Shown here in pieces: positions 8,259-15,607 of a DNA stretch of 36,887 nucleotides (the stretch's first letter is position 1; each line of letters starts with the position of its first letter). The stretch is from positions 1-36,887 of the forward strand of contig DAIDKK010000006.1 of assembly GCA_027450065.1 (NCBI GenBank), given 5' to 3'. The notes below the pieces were generated by a model that was not told where the DNA came from, ran no database searches, and worked only from the letters and a program-made list of their open reading frames with translations. A program made the position numbers and the translations under genes. This DNA comes from Candidatus Saccharimonadota bacterium. GTDB taxonomy: Bacteria > Patescibacteriota > Saccharimonadia > Saccharimonadales > UBA4665.

Positions 8259-9056
8259 ATGGGTTACGTACCGGATCGATTACGGGAACCAATCTCACCA
8301 AGAGTAGGGGAAGTTGATGTCTCGGCTATGAAAAGCGCCGAGAAAGAGACGCTTGCGGGCGCCTATTACAATGAACTGACGACCGCCTGGAATGGATTGG
8401 CAGAATGGATTCGTGACTACCCGATGCATTTTGCGCCCATATGGCAATCTGGGCGCCATAAAAATGCACCCTTTGAGGCCATGAAACAACCCGCGTTGCC
8501 GCTCGCCTTATCGCACAATACCACTCCAGCCCGGATGCTTTTCGTGACGGCTACAGGCCTCCACATTGCACCGGTAGTGACTATGCCTGGTAGAGCGGCG
8601 GTGTATCCTGAGTGGCATCACGATACCGATCGACGACATACCTACGAATATAGTAATGGTGCTTTGCTCATACAACATGGCCCCGCTGCTGCGCGTATGC
8701 TTGATGTTTTTCGTAAATATGTCATAGGACTCTATAAAATACGGCCGAACCAGCCCTATGAAGTTCAGTCCCAGGATAACATCGCTCGGGCACCATCCTT
8801 ATCAACTATCCCACCCATTATCAGAGACGCACGGTTCTATATGACTATGAATGGTTACTACCGAGCGGTATATCCAGGCAGCAAGCAGCCTGATTTTCCT
8901 TTTCGCGCTGGTATGGCCTCGCGTGGTTGGAATACTGCGCAGGTGCATGATGTATTCGTCGAGCTCACGGAGCTAGGAATGCGCCTCGGCAGGATTGCGG
9001 TACAAGAACAGCCGGAGTCACCCAGTGATCCTTCGGACATGCCTCAAGCATCGTAG
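8259..9056 (+). CDS. Unrecognised 265-residue protein
   Basis: No family recognised and no signal peptide or transmembrane segment seen. Visible features are an aromatic/histidine-rich middle (YPEWHHDTDRRHTYEY) and a Pro/Ser-rich tail. The frame is open from 8160, but ATG 8259 is chosen because GGAGG (8246-8250) precedes it by 8 nt. Two -10-like hexamers, TATAAT (8180-8185) and TATACT (8198-8203), lie in the 154-nt upstream gap, giving a true 5' leader, unlike many neighbours. Confidence 0.7.
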   Translation: MGYVPDRLREPISPRVGEVDVSAMKSAEKETLAGAYYNELTTAWNGLAEWIRDYPMHFAPIWQSGRHKNAPFEAMKQPALPLALSHNTTPARMLFVTATGLHIAPVVTMPGRAAVYPEWHHDTDRRHTYEYSNGALLIQHGPAAARMLDVFRKYVIGLYKIRPNQPYEVQSQDNIARAPSLSTIPPIIRDARFYMTMNGYYRAVYPGSKQPDFPFRAGMASRGWNTAQVHDVFVELTELGMRLGRIAVQEQPESPSDPSDMPQAS

Positions 9057-9089
9057 AGAGTATGTTTGTAGAGAGCCCCCTGGCAGCAA

Positions 9090-9383
9090 TTACCCTTTGT
9101 CAGTAAAAGAAAAGTTGTTTGCGAATGATTCTTCGACAAGCCGGCCGCATAGCATGGCAATGCGCTTATCGAGCTGTTGCCAACGTTCTATAATCGCCCC
9201 ACTAGCCATAGGCGAGGTATTCGCTGCTTGGGGTAGGTGGTGTACTAGTTTCGCTGTAAATTGCGTTTCCAGCTGCCGGCGCTCTACGGTATCATCCATT
9301 GCTTGCTGCCAAACAAAATCAAGTACCGCTGGGGACAGTGGTTGATGTGCGCGGGAGCTAGGAGACTGGATATCAGATTCCAT
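9090..9383 (-). CDS. Unrecognised 97-residue protein
   Basis: No family recognised. The protein is predicted mostly helical (SPAVLDFVWQQAMDDTVERRQLE, then ERWQQLDKRIAMLCGRLVEES by segments) with a charged surface and no membrane segment. It is convergent with the preceding unknown gene. A weak TACTAT-like -10 is seen upstream on the minus strand. Its reality rests on length, composition and fit between flanking genes. Confidence 0.5.
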   Translation of the reverse strand: MESDIQSPSSRAHQPLSPAVLDFVWQQAMDDTVERRQLETQFTAKLVHHLPQAANTSPMASGAIIERWQQLDKRIAMLCGRLVEESFANNFSFTDKG

Positions 9384-9488
9384 ACGTTACTTCTTGTGAG
9401 CACTCATAGTAGTTGAAGGTACCACAAATTGCAACAATATGACAGAAATATATACCAGATGCGTACATACAGATGCCAGTCCCATTGC

Positions 9489-9500
9489 TATAGTAATGGT
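9489..9500 (+). promoter_or_regulatory. Leaderless-type promoter of the DUF167 gene
   Basis: TATAGT (9489-9494) with extended -10 TGC ends 6 nt before ATG 9501. It decides the start against the longer frame beginning at 9429. Confidence 0.6.
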
Positions 9501-9725
9501 ATGAAGATTAGCGTAGTGGTGAAGCCGCATAGTAAACGCCCCGCTGGATGCGAAAAACAAGCTGACGGTAGTTACGTGCTGTATACTCGAGCGCCAGCCG
9601 TTGAAGGTATGGCGAACAAAGAGGCTCTTCGTATGATTGCGAGTGAATTCGGGGTACCGATCTCTGCGGTACGTTTATCCAGCGGGGCGCGTAATGGCCA
9701 TAAAATATTTGAGATTCAGGGATAA
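9501..9725 (+). CDS. DUF167 (YggU family) protein
   Basis: A 74-residue member of the DUF167/YggU family, a conserved small alpha/beta domain of unknown function. It starts MKISVVVKPHSK, and the family hallmark AVEGMANKEALRMIA near residues 34-48 is followed by the conserved basic tail SGARNGHKIFEI. Start chosen at ATG 9501 because homologues begin here and a -10 element abuts it. In this window it stands alone among unrecognised genes. Confidence 0.88.
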   Translation: MKISVVVKPHSKRPAGCEKQADGSYVLYTRAPAVEGMANKEALRMIASEFGVPISAVRLSSGARNGHKIFEIQG

Positions 9726-9741
9726 GACAGGTATTTATATG

Positions 9742-10290
9742 TTATACGCGGACGGCGCTATCGAGATCGACTAGGCGGATGGCAGCGAGAGCGAGGACAT
9801 CTAGGCCGTGGATAGGTGGTGCAATCTGCTGCCATTCTTCGGCTCCCGGGAACCGGCGGATATCAGGATGGGCATAGGGATGGACGACAGTATTCTCGCT
9901 TAGTAGGGGCGGTTCGGCCTCGTCTTCAAGCCGGCTGTTGGCGACAACCAAGGGTAGTCGATACGTGCGGCCGGTTTCAAGTTGCGCCCAGCGGACGCCT
10001 GGGGCATTTGGGTCCTCTTGATCGGGCACGATAATCGGCCAGCCCCTTACGAGCATGTCCTGTAACTGCTTGCTGGGGCTAATGTTGTAGCGATGGGCAA
10101 CAGTGGGGTCAGCTTTGTGTGCGGGTCGGCGGAAGGCTACAGGGTGGATATGGTGCTTTTGCATATATGCCAAAAACTCATCGGCGCGACGGCACGATGC
10201 ATTCGCTTCCATACCCAAGGGCAAACAAGCTGGTGCTGGGGGCGCATCGGCATGACGAAGTTGTTCTATACGTGCTATAAGTTCTGACAT
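9742..10290 (-). CDS. Unrecognised 182-residue protein
   Basis: No family recognised; no membrane segment or signal peptide. The N-terminus is helical (MSELIARIEQLRHAD), followed by a Pro/His-rich region with HHIHPVAF and PYAHPDIRRFPG. The gene has a clear promoter with a 25-nt leader that contains AGAGACAG before the ATG, so translation is probably from a leadered mRNA. It forms a minus-strand pair with the next unknown gene, but each has its own promoter. Confidence 0.6.
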   Translation of the reverse strand: MSELIARIEQLRHADAPPAPACLPLGMEANASCRRADEFLAYMQKHHIHPVAFRRPAHKADPTVAHRYNISPSKQLQDMLVRGWPIIVPDQEDPNAPGVRWAQLETGRTYRLPLVVANSRLEDEAEPPLLSENTVVHPYAHPDIRRFPGAEEWQQIAPPIHGLDVLALAAIRLVDLDSAVRV

Positions 10291-10315
10291 ATCTGTCTCT
10301 TTAGTCTAGCGGACG

Positions 10316-10343
10316 ATTATATACCCATTTTTTATTATTACAA
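10316..10343 (-). promoter_or_regulatory. Sigma-70-type promoter with a normal leader
   Basis: Minus strand: TTGTAA (10338-10343), 16-nt spacer, TATAAT (10316-10321). The start codon is 25 nt further on, unlike the leaderless promoters around it. Confidence 0.6.
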
Positions 10344-10380
10344 CAACCTTTTATACACCTTCCAAAACCCCTGTTATTGG

Positions 10381-10845
10381 CTAGTCAACCGCGCGGTAGT
10401 ACAAAAATTCTTTAGCTGCCTCTTCCGGTCCTCGTAGCAGGATATGGGCGAGGACAATTGCAGCCGCAGGCGTAGGTGTCGCATGCTCGGCAAACTCGGC
10501 ATAGCTACCCAGTGTATCTTCGGTCAATTCAGTGGATTGCGCGTACGGTGGAACACAGCCAACATACCATCTAGTATCACCCTTGCCGCCCTTGAACACA
10601 CCGGTGCTAATAGGGTTTACGGAGGCGATTACTGCTAACTCACCAGTTTTACTAGGGAATCGGCTATACCAGAGCGCGCTGCGCATACCGGGTTGGCCCG
10701 GGAACGGTTCACCAACTGGTTCAATGCCGAGATGCGCTAAACTCTCAAGCCGTGTGGTGTCAAGGTGATTCCGTAAGTCAGGGCGAAAGTTCCTATCGAT
10801 AGTTTTTAGAGAATGTACCTCCGCATATGGATGTATCGCTGTCAT
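10381..10845 (-). CDS. Unrecognised 154-residue protein
   Basis: No family recognised. Soluble, mixed alpha/beta appearance, with a central SGxxxGGKGDTRWYVG-like strand region and an alanine-rich helix near the C-terminus (TPAAAIVLAHILL). The frame is open to 10929, but ATG 10843-10845 (MTAIHPYAEV) is chosen because TACTAT ends 8 nt upstream with a matching -35. The upstream extension would contain the promoter. Confidence 0.55.
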   Translation of the reverse strand: MTAIHPYAEVHSLKTIDRNFRPDLRNHLDTTRLESLAHLGIEPVGEPFPGQPGMRSALWYSRFPSKTGELAVIASVNPISTGVFKGGKGDTRWYVGCVPPYAQSTELTEDTLGSYAEFAEHATPTPAAAIVLAHILLRGPEEAAKEFLYYRAVD

Positions 10846-10881
10846 GGGGTAATATAGTACCATCATAAATTGATATGTAAA
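10846..10881 (-). promoter_or_regulatory. Complete leaderless-type promoter
   Basis: Minus strand: TTTACA (10876-10881), 16-nt spacer, TACTAT (10854-10859), then 8 nt to ATG 10845. The same -35 hexamer and spacer length occur in front of the gene at 36412. Confidence 0.6.
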
Positions 10882-10985
10882 TAGTCTTATGCTGTCTGTT
10901 GGCAGCAACTGTGAAAACCGAGTTTTCACGGCACCCTGGTGGGGGAGCGAGGTGTATACTGGGTGATAGTAATTGGAGGTGCTAT

Positions 10986-11279
10986 ATGAGAACTGAGCGT
11001 CGTAATCTTGCTGCCCAACAGAGTATTATCCATACCTTTTTTCGGGATGATGAGGGTAATTTAGCCATTTGGGAGGTACCAAACGTGCCGCTTATCGTGG
11101 CGATGGTTGGTGCGCTTCTGCAGCTACTGACCAGTGGGAAGTTCTCGAACCTGATGGGGCTTATTTTTTTTGGAGCCATCTTTACATGGTCATGGCTGGA
11201 GATCGCCTATGGCGTAAGTTTGTTTCGCCGTGTTTTGGGCGTTATCGTGATCGTCGCCATTGTGTGGACCCGTCTGTAA
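10986..11279 (+). CDS. Small membrane protein, two hydrophobic segments
   Basis: A 97-residue unrecognised protein. After a polar N-terminus (about 30 residues) come hydrophobic stretches at about 33-48 (VPLIVAMVGALLQLL), 54-75 (LMGLIFFGAIFTWSWLEIAYG) and 80-95 (VLGVIVIVAIVW), so two or three transmembrane helices. Start ATG 10986 has GGAGG at 10975-10979. The frame is open from 10899 but has no signal there. It precedes the membrane-anchored FKBP, which has its own Shine-Dalgarno site 60 nt downstream. Confidence 0.65.
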   Translation: MRTERRNLAAQQSIIHTFFRDDEGNLAIWEVPNVPLIVAMVGALLQLLTSGKFSNLMGLIFFGAIFTWSWLEIAYGVSLFRRVLGVIVIVAIVWTRL

Positions 11280-11339
11280 TGACTTGTTTGTGGGGTAGTA
11301 ACTATGGCACACTGTAAGTACTAAATTTGGAGGATATGT

Positions 11340-11894
11340 ATGTCAACAACGCCGATGCGTCATAGAATATTTGCAGGCTTAGGGGCCGCCCTGTTTCTCT
11401 TAACAGCATCTGCCCTTACGATTGCAGTCGTGTACGACATGGTGAGCAATAAGAACAATGCGACGACCACGCCGGCTACAACCACGGCTAGTTGTAGTAT
11501 CGATGGCACAGTTGCTACCACCGAGACATTACCTGCGCCAGCTGTCTACAAGCCGAGTGGCGCCGTATCGGCGCTTGAGTCGACTGATTTGACGGTTGGT
11601 AGCGGTGCTACCGCCAAGAGTGGAAGCTGCTTACAGATGAAATACTATGGTACGCTCGCCAGCGATGGTACGATGTTTGACCAGAACTATACGAAGCAAA
11701 CGCTGTTCCAGTTTCAGCTCGGTGCCGGACAGGTGATTCCTGGCTGGGACCAGGGCCTCGTCGGTATGAAGGTAGGTGGCACTCGTCGCCTAGTTATACC
11801 GGCCAGCTTAGCTTACGGTGCGCAGGGAAGTGGAAGTGTGCCTGCCAATGCCACGCTTGTATTCGTTGTAAAGCTTATTAGTATTAAAAGTTAA
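11340..11894 (+). CDS. Membrane-anchored FKBP-type peptidyl-prolyl isomerase
   Basis: A 184-residue prolyl cis-trans isomerase. The N-terminal residues 13-35 form one hydrophobic helix (signal anchor), then a Thr/Ala-rich linker and a C-terminal FKBP domain from about residue 78. The domain carries YYGTLASDGTMFDQN, GAGQVIPGWDQGLVGMKVGG, TRRLVIPASLAYG and a final hydrophobic strand, matching active FKBPs. It should act outside the membrane on secreted or surface proteins. GGAGG at 11329-11333 gives a 6-nt spacing to ATG 11340. A cytosolic FKBP follows 9 nt after the stop, indicating a two-gene operon and probably a tandem duplication. Confidence 0.9.
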   Translation: MSTTPMRHRIFAGLGAALFLLTASALTIAVVYDMVSNKNNATTTPATTTASCSIDGTVATTETLPAPAVYKPSGAVSALESTDLTVGSGATAKSGSCLQMKYYGTLASDGTMFDQNYTKQTLFQFQLGAGQVIPGWDQGLVGMKVGGTRRLVIPASLAYGAQGSGSVPANATLVFVVKLISIKS

Positions 11895-11903
11895 GGGAGA
11901 CCT

Positions 11904-12263
11904 ATGCTCGAAGATTTTACCCCCGTTGAGACAGTAGCAGAATTACAGATTATTGATCGTACCGTTGGTAGTGGTGAGACTGTGCAGCCAGGTGCGACCG
12001 TAACCTGTCACTATACCGGTGCTGTGGCCAAAACGGGCACAGTCTTCCAGAGCTCACGTGATTTTGGGCGTCCCATCAGCTTTCCACTGAGTGGCGTCAT
12101 TGCCGGATGGACCGAAGGCGTTCCTGGTATGAAAGTCGGTGGCACTCGTCGGTTACTCATACCGGCTGGCAAGGCATATGGCAGCACTCCGCCGTATGGT
12201 TCGGGCATCCCTGCTGATGCAGACCTTGTATTTGATATTGAATTGGTGTCGATAGATTCGTAA
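11904..12263 (+). CDS. Cytosolic FKBP-type peptidyl-prolyl isomerase
   Basis: A 119-residue single-domain FKBP with no signal or membrane segment. Motifs: TVTCHYTGAVAKTGTVFQSS, then GVIAGWTEGVPGMKVGG, TRRLLIPAGKAYGS and DADLVFDIELVSI, so the substrate pocket appears intact. It is co-transcribed with the membrane-anchored FKBP just upstream. The pair probably splits folding duties between the cytosol and the cell surface (inference). Confidence 0.92.
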   Translation: MLEDFTPVETVAELQIIDRTVGSGETVQPGATVTCHYTGAVAKTGTVFQSSRDFGRPISFPLSGVIAGWTEGVPGMKVGGTRRLLIPAGKAYGSTPPYGSGIPADADLVFDIELVSIDS

Positions 12264-12364
12264 TTATATTGGAAATTGGATGGCGCCGTAGATGGTGGCT
12301 ATAGCCAGCTTGCTGTAGGGTACTTTTTGGCCGAATTTGTGTAAAAAGCACAATATATAGCGCC

Positions 12365-12393
12365 TTGACGAATCTGCTTACGCTAGCTATACT
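12365..12393 (+). promoter_or_regulatory. Sigma-70-type promoter of the glutaredoxin-like gene
   Basis: TTGACG (12365-12370), 17-nt spacer, TATACT (12388-12393). About 85 nt of leader follow, ending in GGAGGGGG before ATG 12479. The 215-nt gap 12264-12478 otherwise shows only a 12-bp palindrome, TGGCTATAGCCA (12296-12307). Confidence 0.7.
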
Positions 12394-12478
12394 AGGTGGT
12401 ACGAGTTTAGACAGTAAAATAAAACTGCCAAAACGGAAAAAATAATCAAGCGACAGCTCACGTGGAGGGGGCTCTCAA

Positions 12479-12727
12479 ATGGTCAAAAACATAACGATAT
12501 TCACTACCAAAACTTGTGCCTACTGTCCAATGGTCAAACGGTACCTTACGGCGAAAGGTTTACCATACGATGAGGTTAATCTCGACGATGAACCACATCG
12601 CCAGCAAGAAGCTCTGGCTATTTCTGGTGCCCTGACTGTCCCCGTAACAGTTATAACGAGGCACGACGATTCGCAGCAAGTCGTTGTTGGCTACAACCTA
12701 GCAAAGCTGGCACCTGCTGTCGCGTAG
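12479..12727 (+). CDS. Glutaredoxin-like/NrdH-type redoxin
   Basis: An 82-residue thioredoxin-fold dithiol reductant. The active-site CAYC is at residues 13-16, with the cis-proline motif TVPV near residue 58 and a glutaredoxin-like start KNITIFTTKTC. It likely transfers electrons to ribonucleotide reductase or other disulphide enzymes. A thioredoxin reductase-like flavoprotein about 0.7 kb downstream may be its reductant (inference). It has a strong Shine-Dalgarno site and a likely terminator behind it, so it is a monocistronic unit. Confidence 0.85.
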   Translation: MVKNITIFTTKTCAYCPMVKRYLTAKGLPYDEVNLDDEPHRQQEALAISGALTVPVTVITRHDDSQQVVVGYNLAKLAPAVA

Positions 12728-12749
12728 TAGCAGGCAAGAAGATTTCAGG

Positions 12750-12775
12750 AGGCGCTGAGTAATTGGCGCCTTTTT
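12750..12775 (+). terminator. Rho-independent terminator
   Basis: AGGCGC (12750-12755) pairs with GCGCCT (12766-12771) across a 10-nt loop, followed by TTTTT (12771-12775). It lies 22 nt after the redoxin stop. Confidence 0.75.
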
Positions 12776-12842
12776 CATACACAAGAACGCAGAGTATACA
12801 TCGTGGGATATGATATACATAATGTAGCGGGAGTAAAAACCT

Positions 12843-13256
12843 ATGAAAGCTATAGTAATACGGTCAGCCGAAGCACAACCTCGGCGTCCTTTCGGCGGCT
12901 TTGAGAGTACCCACGAACTGGGGCGACGCATCCGTATTGACGGCCGTCTACTGGGCAAGCATGTACTTGTAAGTTACGGCGTAGAGAATTTGGTTGACGA
13001 AACAGGTACGGTGACTGGACAACAAATTCATGCGCTTAGGGTGGTGCCCGCCGGTCCAGTGATAGCACTAAAGTCACAGGAGTTGCTCGGCGAGAAAGAG
13101 GCGGTTGATATGGGGCTTGAGCGCATTGCGCGGGGCTCATTGCCAGAGGACTCTGCTGAGCTACTACAGGAAGGCTATGAAAACTTTAATCGTGTGCAAG
13201 CACGCACAGAAGCATTCCTATTAAAAACTCTCCGACAGTTTACTCAAGAGCCATAG
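12843..13256 (+). CDS. Unrecognised 137-residue protein
   Basis: No family recognised. The protein begins with a strand (MKAIVIRSAEA), has a basic glycine-containing first third (RRPFGGFESTHELGRRIRIDGR) and ends in a long charged helix (about 90-135). No membrane segment. A weak GGGAG lies 8 nt before ATG 12843, and a TATACA-like -10 further upstream. It is flanked by the redoxin terminator and the trxB operator region, so it appears to be its own unit. Confidence 0.6.
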   Translation: MKAIVIRSAEAQPRRPFGGFESTHELGRRIRIDGRLLGKHVLVSYGVENLVDETGTVTGQQIHALRVVPAGPVIALKSQELLGEKEAVDMGLERIARGSLPEDSAELLQEGYENFNRVQARTEAFLLKTLRQFTQEP

Positions 13257-13292
13257 ATACACGGAATACTCAAACTAGACAGGAAAAGTATC

Positions 13293-13315
13293 TTAATGTA
13301 AACTATTTACATTAA
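13293..13315. promoter_or_regulatory. 23-bp perfect inverted repeat upstream of the thioredoxin reductase
   Basis: TTAATGTAAA (13293-13302), CTA, TTTACATTAA (13306-13315): 10-bp perfect arms. The candidate -10 of the downstream gene is TACAAT at 13347-13352, which puts the repeat centre near -55. That suits an activator site, or a repressor acting from upstream. The regulator is unknown. Confidence 0.6.
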
Positions 13316-13386
13316 CACAGCATATACAGGCCACAGTTTGGTGGCGTACAATATAACGGAACAAAGGGAATAAAGAGGGGAACTAC

Positions 13387-14349
13387 GTGAGCGACGAGAC
13401 AAACAGGCATGATGTGATAATGATTGGCGCTGGGCCGGCGGCTTTGAGCGCGGCTATCTATACGACCCGTGAAGATATTGATACGTTACTATTTGAGAAA
13501 GGTGTACCAGGTGGTTTGGCGGCCGTGACTGACCAGGTCGATAACTATCCGGGCTTTCCAGATGGTATTGCTGGTTTAGACTTGGCGGCTAATCTGCAAA
13601 AGCAGGCTGAACGGTTTGGCGCTGTCATAGAATTTGGCGAAGTGATAGCCTTGCACGATGAAGGTAAATGGAAGCGGCTCGAGACCACAAGCGGTGATAT
13701 GTATGCTAAAGCTCTTTTGATTGCGACCGGCAGCGACTACAAGAAGTTGGGTATACCGGGCGAAGCTGAGTATTACGCTCGCGGTGTCCATTACTGCGCA
13801 ACCTGTGACGGTGCATTCTATCGTGATAAACGATTGGTCGTGGTCGGTGGTGGCAATTCCGCCGTCCAGGAAGCCATGTTTTTGACGCGATTCTCGTCTC
13901 ATTTGGATTTGGTGGTTCGAAGTAAATTGCGGGCGAGTGAAGTTTTGCAGAAAGAGCTGCAGAAGTTCGTGAAAGGCGGTAAGATTACCGTTCACCTAGC
14001 TACGACCACAGATGAAATTGTCGGTGATGCAGACGGTAAGGTCGTGAAAGTGGTTGGCACCAATAAGACGACCGGTGAAAAAATCGAGATAGAGACTGAT
14101 GGTGTCTTTATTTTTGTCGGCCTAAAGCCCAATAATGAGTTCCTTGGTGGCCAACTTGAGACGGATGAGATCGGACTCATCAAGACGGACGCGAACCTGA
14201 TGTCGAGCATGAAGGGCGTATTTGTGGCTGGTGACATCCGCAGCGGTGCTACCATGCAGGTGGCCAGCGCTGTCGGTGAAGGCGCCACGGCAGCTCTCAA
14301 AATTCGTGAGTATCTTGAGGGACACCACGATATCCAGCTCGAAGTTTAG
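13387..14349 (+). CDS. trxB: Thioredoxin reductase family flavoprotein
   Basis: FAD-dependent pyridine nucleotide-disulphide oxidoreductase of 320 residues. FAD motif GAGPAALSAAIY at 13-24; redox-active CATC at 137-140; second Rossmann motif GGGNSA at 154-159; C-terminal FAD contact VFVAGDI. In E. coli TrxB the second Rossmann fold is followed by HRRDxFRA, whose basic residues hold the NADPH 2'-phosphate. Here the aligned stretch reads VVRSKLRA, one residue shorter and without HRR, so the electron donor may not be NADPH. GTG start with GAGGGG upstream. Expected role: reduces the nearby redoxin or a thioredoxin elsewhere. Confidence 0.92.
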   Translation: MSDETNRHDVIMIGAGPAALSAAIYTTREDIDTLLFEKGVPGGLAAVTDQVDNYPGFPDGIAGLDLAANLQKQAERFGAVIEFGEVIALHDEGKWKRLETTSGDMYAKALLIATGSDYKKLGIPGEAEYYARGVHYCATCDGAFYRDKRLVVVGGGNSAVQEAMFLTRFSSHLDLVVRSKLRASEVLQKELQKFVKGGKITVHLATTTDEIVGDADGKVVKVVGTNKTTGEKIEIETDGVFIFVGLKPNNEFLGGQLETDEIGLIKTDANLMSSMKGVFVAGDIRSGATMQVASAVGEGATAALKIREYLEGHHDIQLEV

Positions 14350-14382
14350 GCTTGAGCGACATAAGGGGGTGAAAACTTATGG

Positions 14383-14394
14383 TACAATTTTGCC
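14383..14394 (+). promoter_or_regulatory. Leaderless-type promoter
   Basis: TACAAT (14383-14388) with TGG extended -10 ends 6 nt before ATG 14395. Confidence 0.6.
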
Positions 14395-14898
14395 ATGTCA
14401 GCAAATGGCGAGATTTTAAGTGAAGGTGAGGTCACTCGCATAAGACAATTGCGCACCACCGGAGAGCTCGTTGATTATGATGCTGGTAGTACATCATCAG
14501 GTTTTAGTTACGAAGGCACTAGCCTAGATCCGGCGCGCCGAATTGAAGCTATATGCGCGATTATCGGGGTTGAGGTTGAGAGTTGGCCAAAAGGACTTAA
14601 ATATTTGTCGATTAACGAAAGCTCACTTAAGGGGGCAGATCTTAACCCGAGAAGGAGAAGCCTTGCAAAAGCGGGGATTCCGCTTGGTGATTTTGTCGTG
14701 CGTACGGCATTCTCAAGCCTAACCATTGAGGGTGGTGGCGATGGCGATTATAATAACGCCGTTGTTATAGTACGAGCAACAGACGGTACGCAGGTAAAAA
14801 TAATCGCCGAGGGCGATTGGTGGGACTCGAGCTTTGACGCTGAAGTTTCACAAAGTGATGACATAGGGTTTGAAATTAGATATAGAATTTCCACATAA
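14395..14898 (+). CDS. Unrecognised 167-residue protein
   Basis: No family recognised and no membrane segment. The N-terminal half is polar and helical (GEVTRIRQLRTTGELVDY). The C-terminal half is strand-rich with a GGGDGDYNNAVVIVRATDGT hairpin-like segment and a final FEIRYRIS strand, so a small beta-sandwich is possible (inference). It ends 4 nt before the convergent flavoprotein stop. A clean close promoter supports it. Confidence 0.6.
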   Translation: MSANGEILSEGEVTRIRQLRTTGELVDYDAGSTSSGFSYEGTSLDPARRIEAICAIIGVEVESWPKGLKYLSINESSLKGADLNPRRRSLAKAGIPLGDFVVRTAFSSLTIEGGGDGDYNNAVVIVRATDGTQVKIIAEGDWWDSSFDAEVSQSDDIGFEIRYRIST

Positions 14899-14902
14899 AT
14901 AC

Positions 14903-15577
14903 CTATAGGTCGGCATAACCACTGTAGTAGTCGTAGATGATGCGCTCTCGTGGTACGCCGGTGGCTTCGAGTGCGCCCCCGAGTGTTTCGACGAATGTCT
15001 GGCTCCCAGAAAGGTAAAGTAAGCTGTCCGGTGAATCGTATAACCGTATTTGGTTAACAGTCAAGCGCTCGGGGTAGGCAAGTTCCACTCGATGTTGAAA
15101 TGTGAGAATTGGTATGAGCGAGGCTAGCTTGGCATCCTGGCTGCTCCTGACCCACAGTAGACTAATGGGATGAATAAGTCCGTGCAGCGTCACTTCTTGT
15201 AGCATGGATAAATAACTGGCCAGTGCTATACCTTGGGCGATGAGGATAATAGGGGTAGTTTCGAGGCGTGGTAGGATTGCATCACCGTGTGGTTCGTCTA
15301 TGTACATAGTTGCTCCCGGATCTAATTCCGACAGAGGTTGCTTAAATACGCTCAGTGGCGGATCGAGCCGTGTGATAAAGCGAATGGTGGAGTCACTCGG
15401 ATGTGAAGTGAAGGAGAAGGTTCGATGCTGTTTGCCACGTGGGTCGGCGATAGGGTAGGGGAAGGTGAAGCGGGCATATTGGCCGGGTACATACTCAACT
15501 GGTTTCTTGGCAATAAAACTATACTGCCATACATCATTAGCTAACAATTTCTTTTCAACAAATTCCAAGTGTTGCAT
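14903..15577 (-). CDS. Ferredoxin-NADP reductase-like flavoprotein
   Basis: A 224-residue FNR-fold protein. The N-terminal FAD barrel has PGQYARFTFPY and RTFSFTSHP (the R-x-F/Y-S flavin motif, about residues 53-61). The C-terminal nucleotide-binding half ends LSGSQTFVETLGGALEATGV and YDYYSGYADL. The canonical GxGxxP pyrophosphate loop is degenerate (AQGIALASYLSML), and the first glycine and the proline are missing, so NAD(P) binding may be altered. No iron-sulphur or membrane domain. Electron partner unknown. Starts directly behind a close -10. Confidence 0.8.
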   Translation of the reverse strand: MQHLEFVEKKLLANDVWQYSFIAKKPVEYVPGQYARFTFPYPIADPRGKQHRTFSFTSHPSDSTIRFITRLDPPLSVFKQPLSELDPGATMYIDEPHGDAILPRLETTPIILIAQGIALASYLSMLQEVTLHGLIHPISLLWVRSSQDAKLASLIPILTFQHRVELAYPERLTVNQIRLYDSPDSLLYLSGSQTFVETLGGALEATGVPRERIIYDYYSGYADL

Positions 15578-15590
15578 AGCCTCTAGTGTA
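15578..15590 (-). promoter_or_regulatory. Leaderless-type promoter of the flavoprotein
   Basis: Minus-strand TACACT (15585-15590) with TGA extended -10 ends 7 nt before ATG 15577. Confidence 0.55.
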
Positions 15591-15607
15591 TCATCGCGAC
15601 ACCTGGG

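Noticed and set aside
10931-10950. CACCCTGGTGGGGG as a terminator between divergent genes.
   Set aside because: The stem is short, has no T-run on either strand, and lies between two start regions where no terminator is expected.
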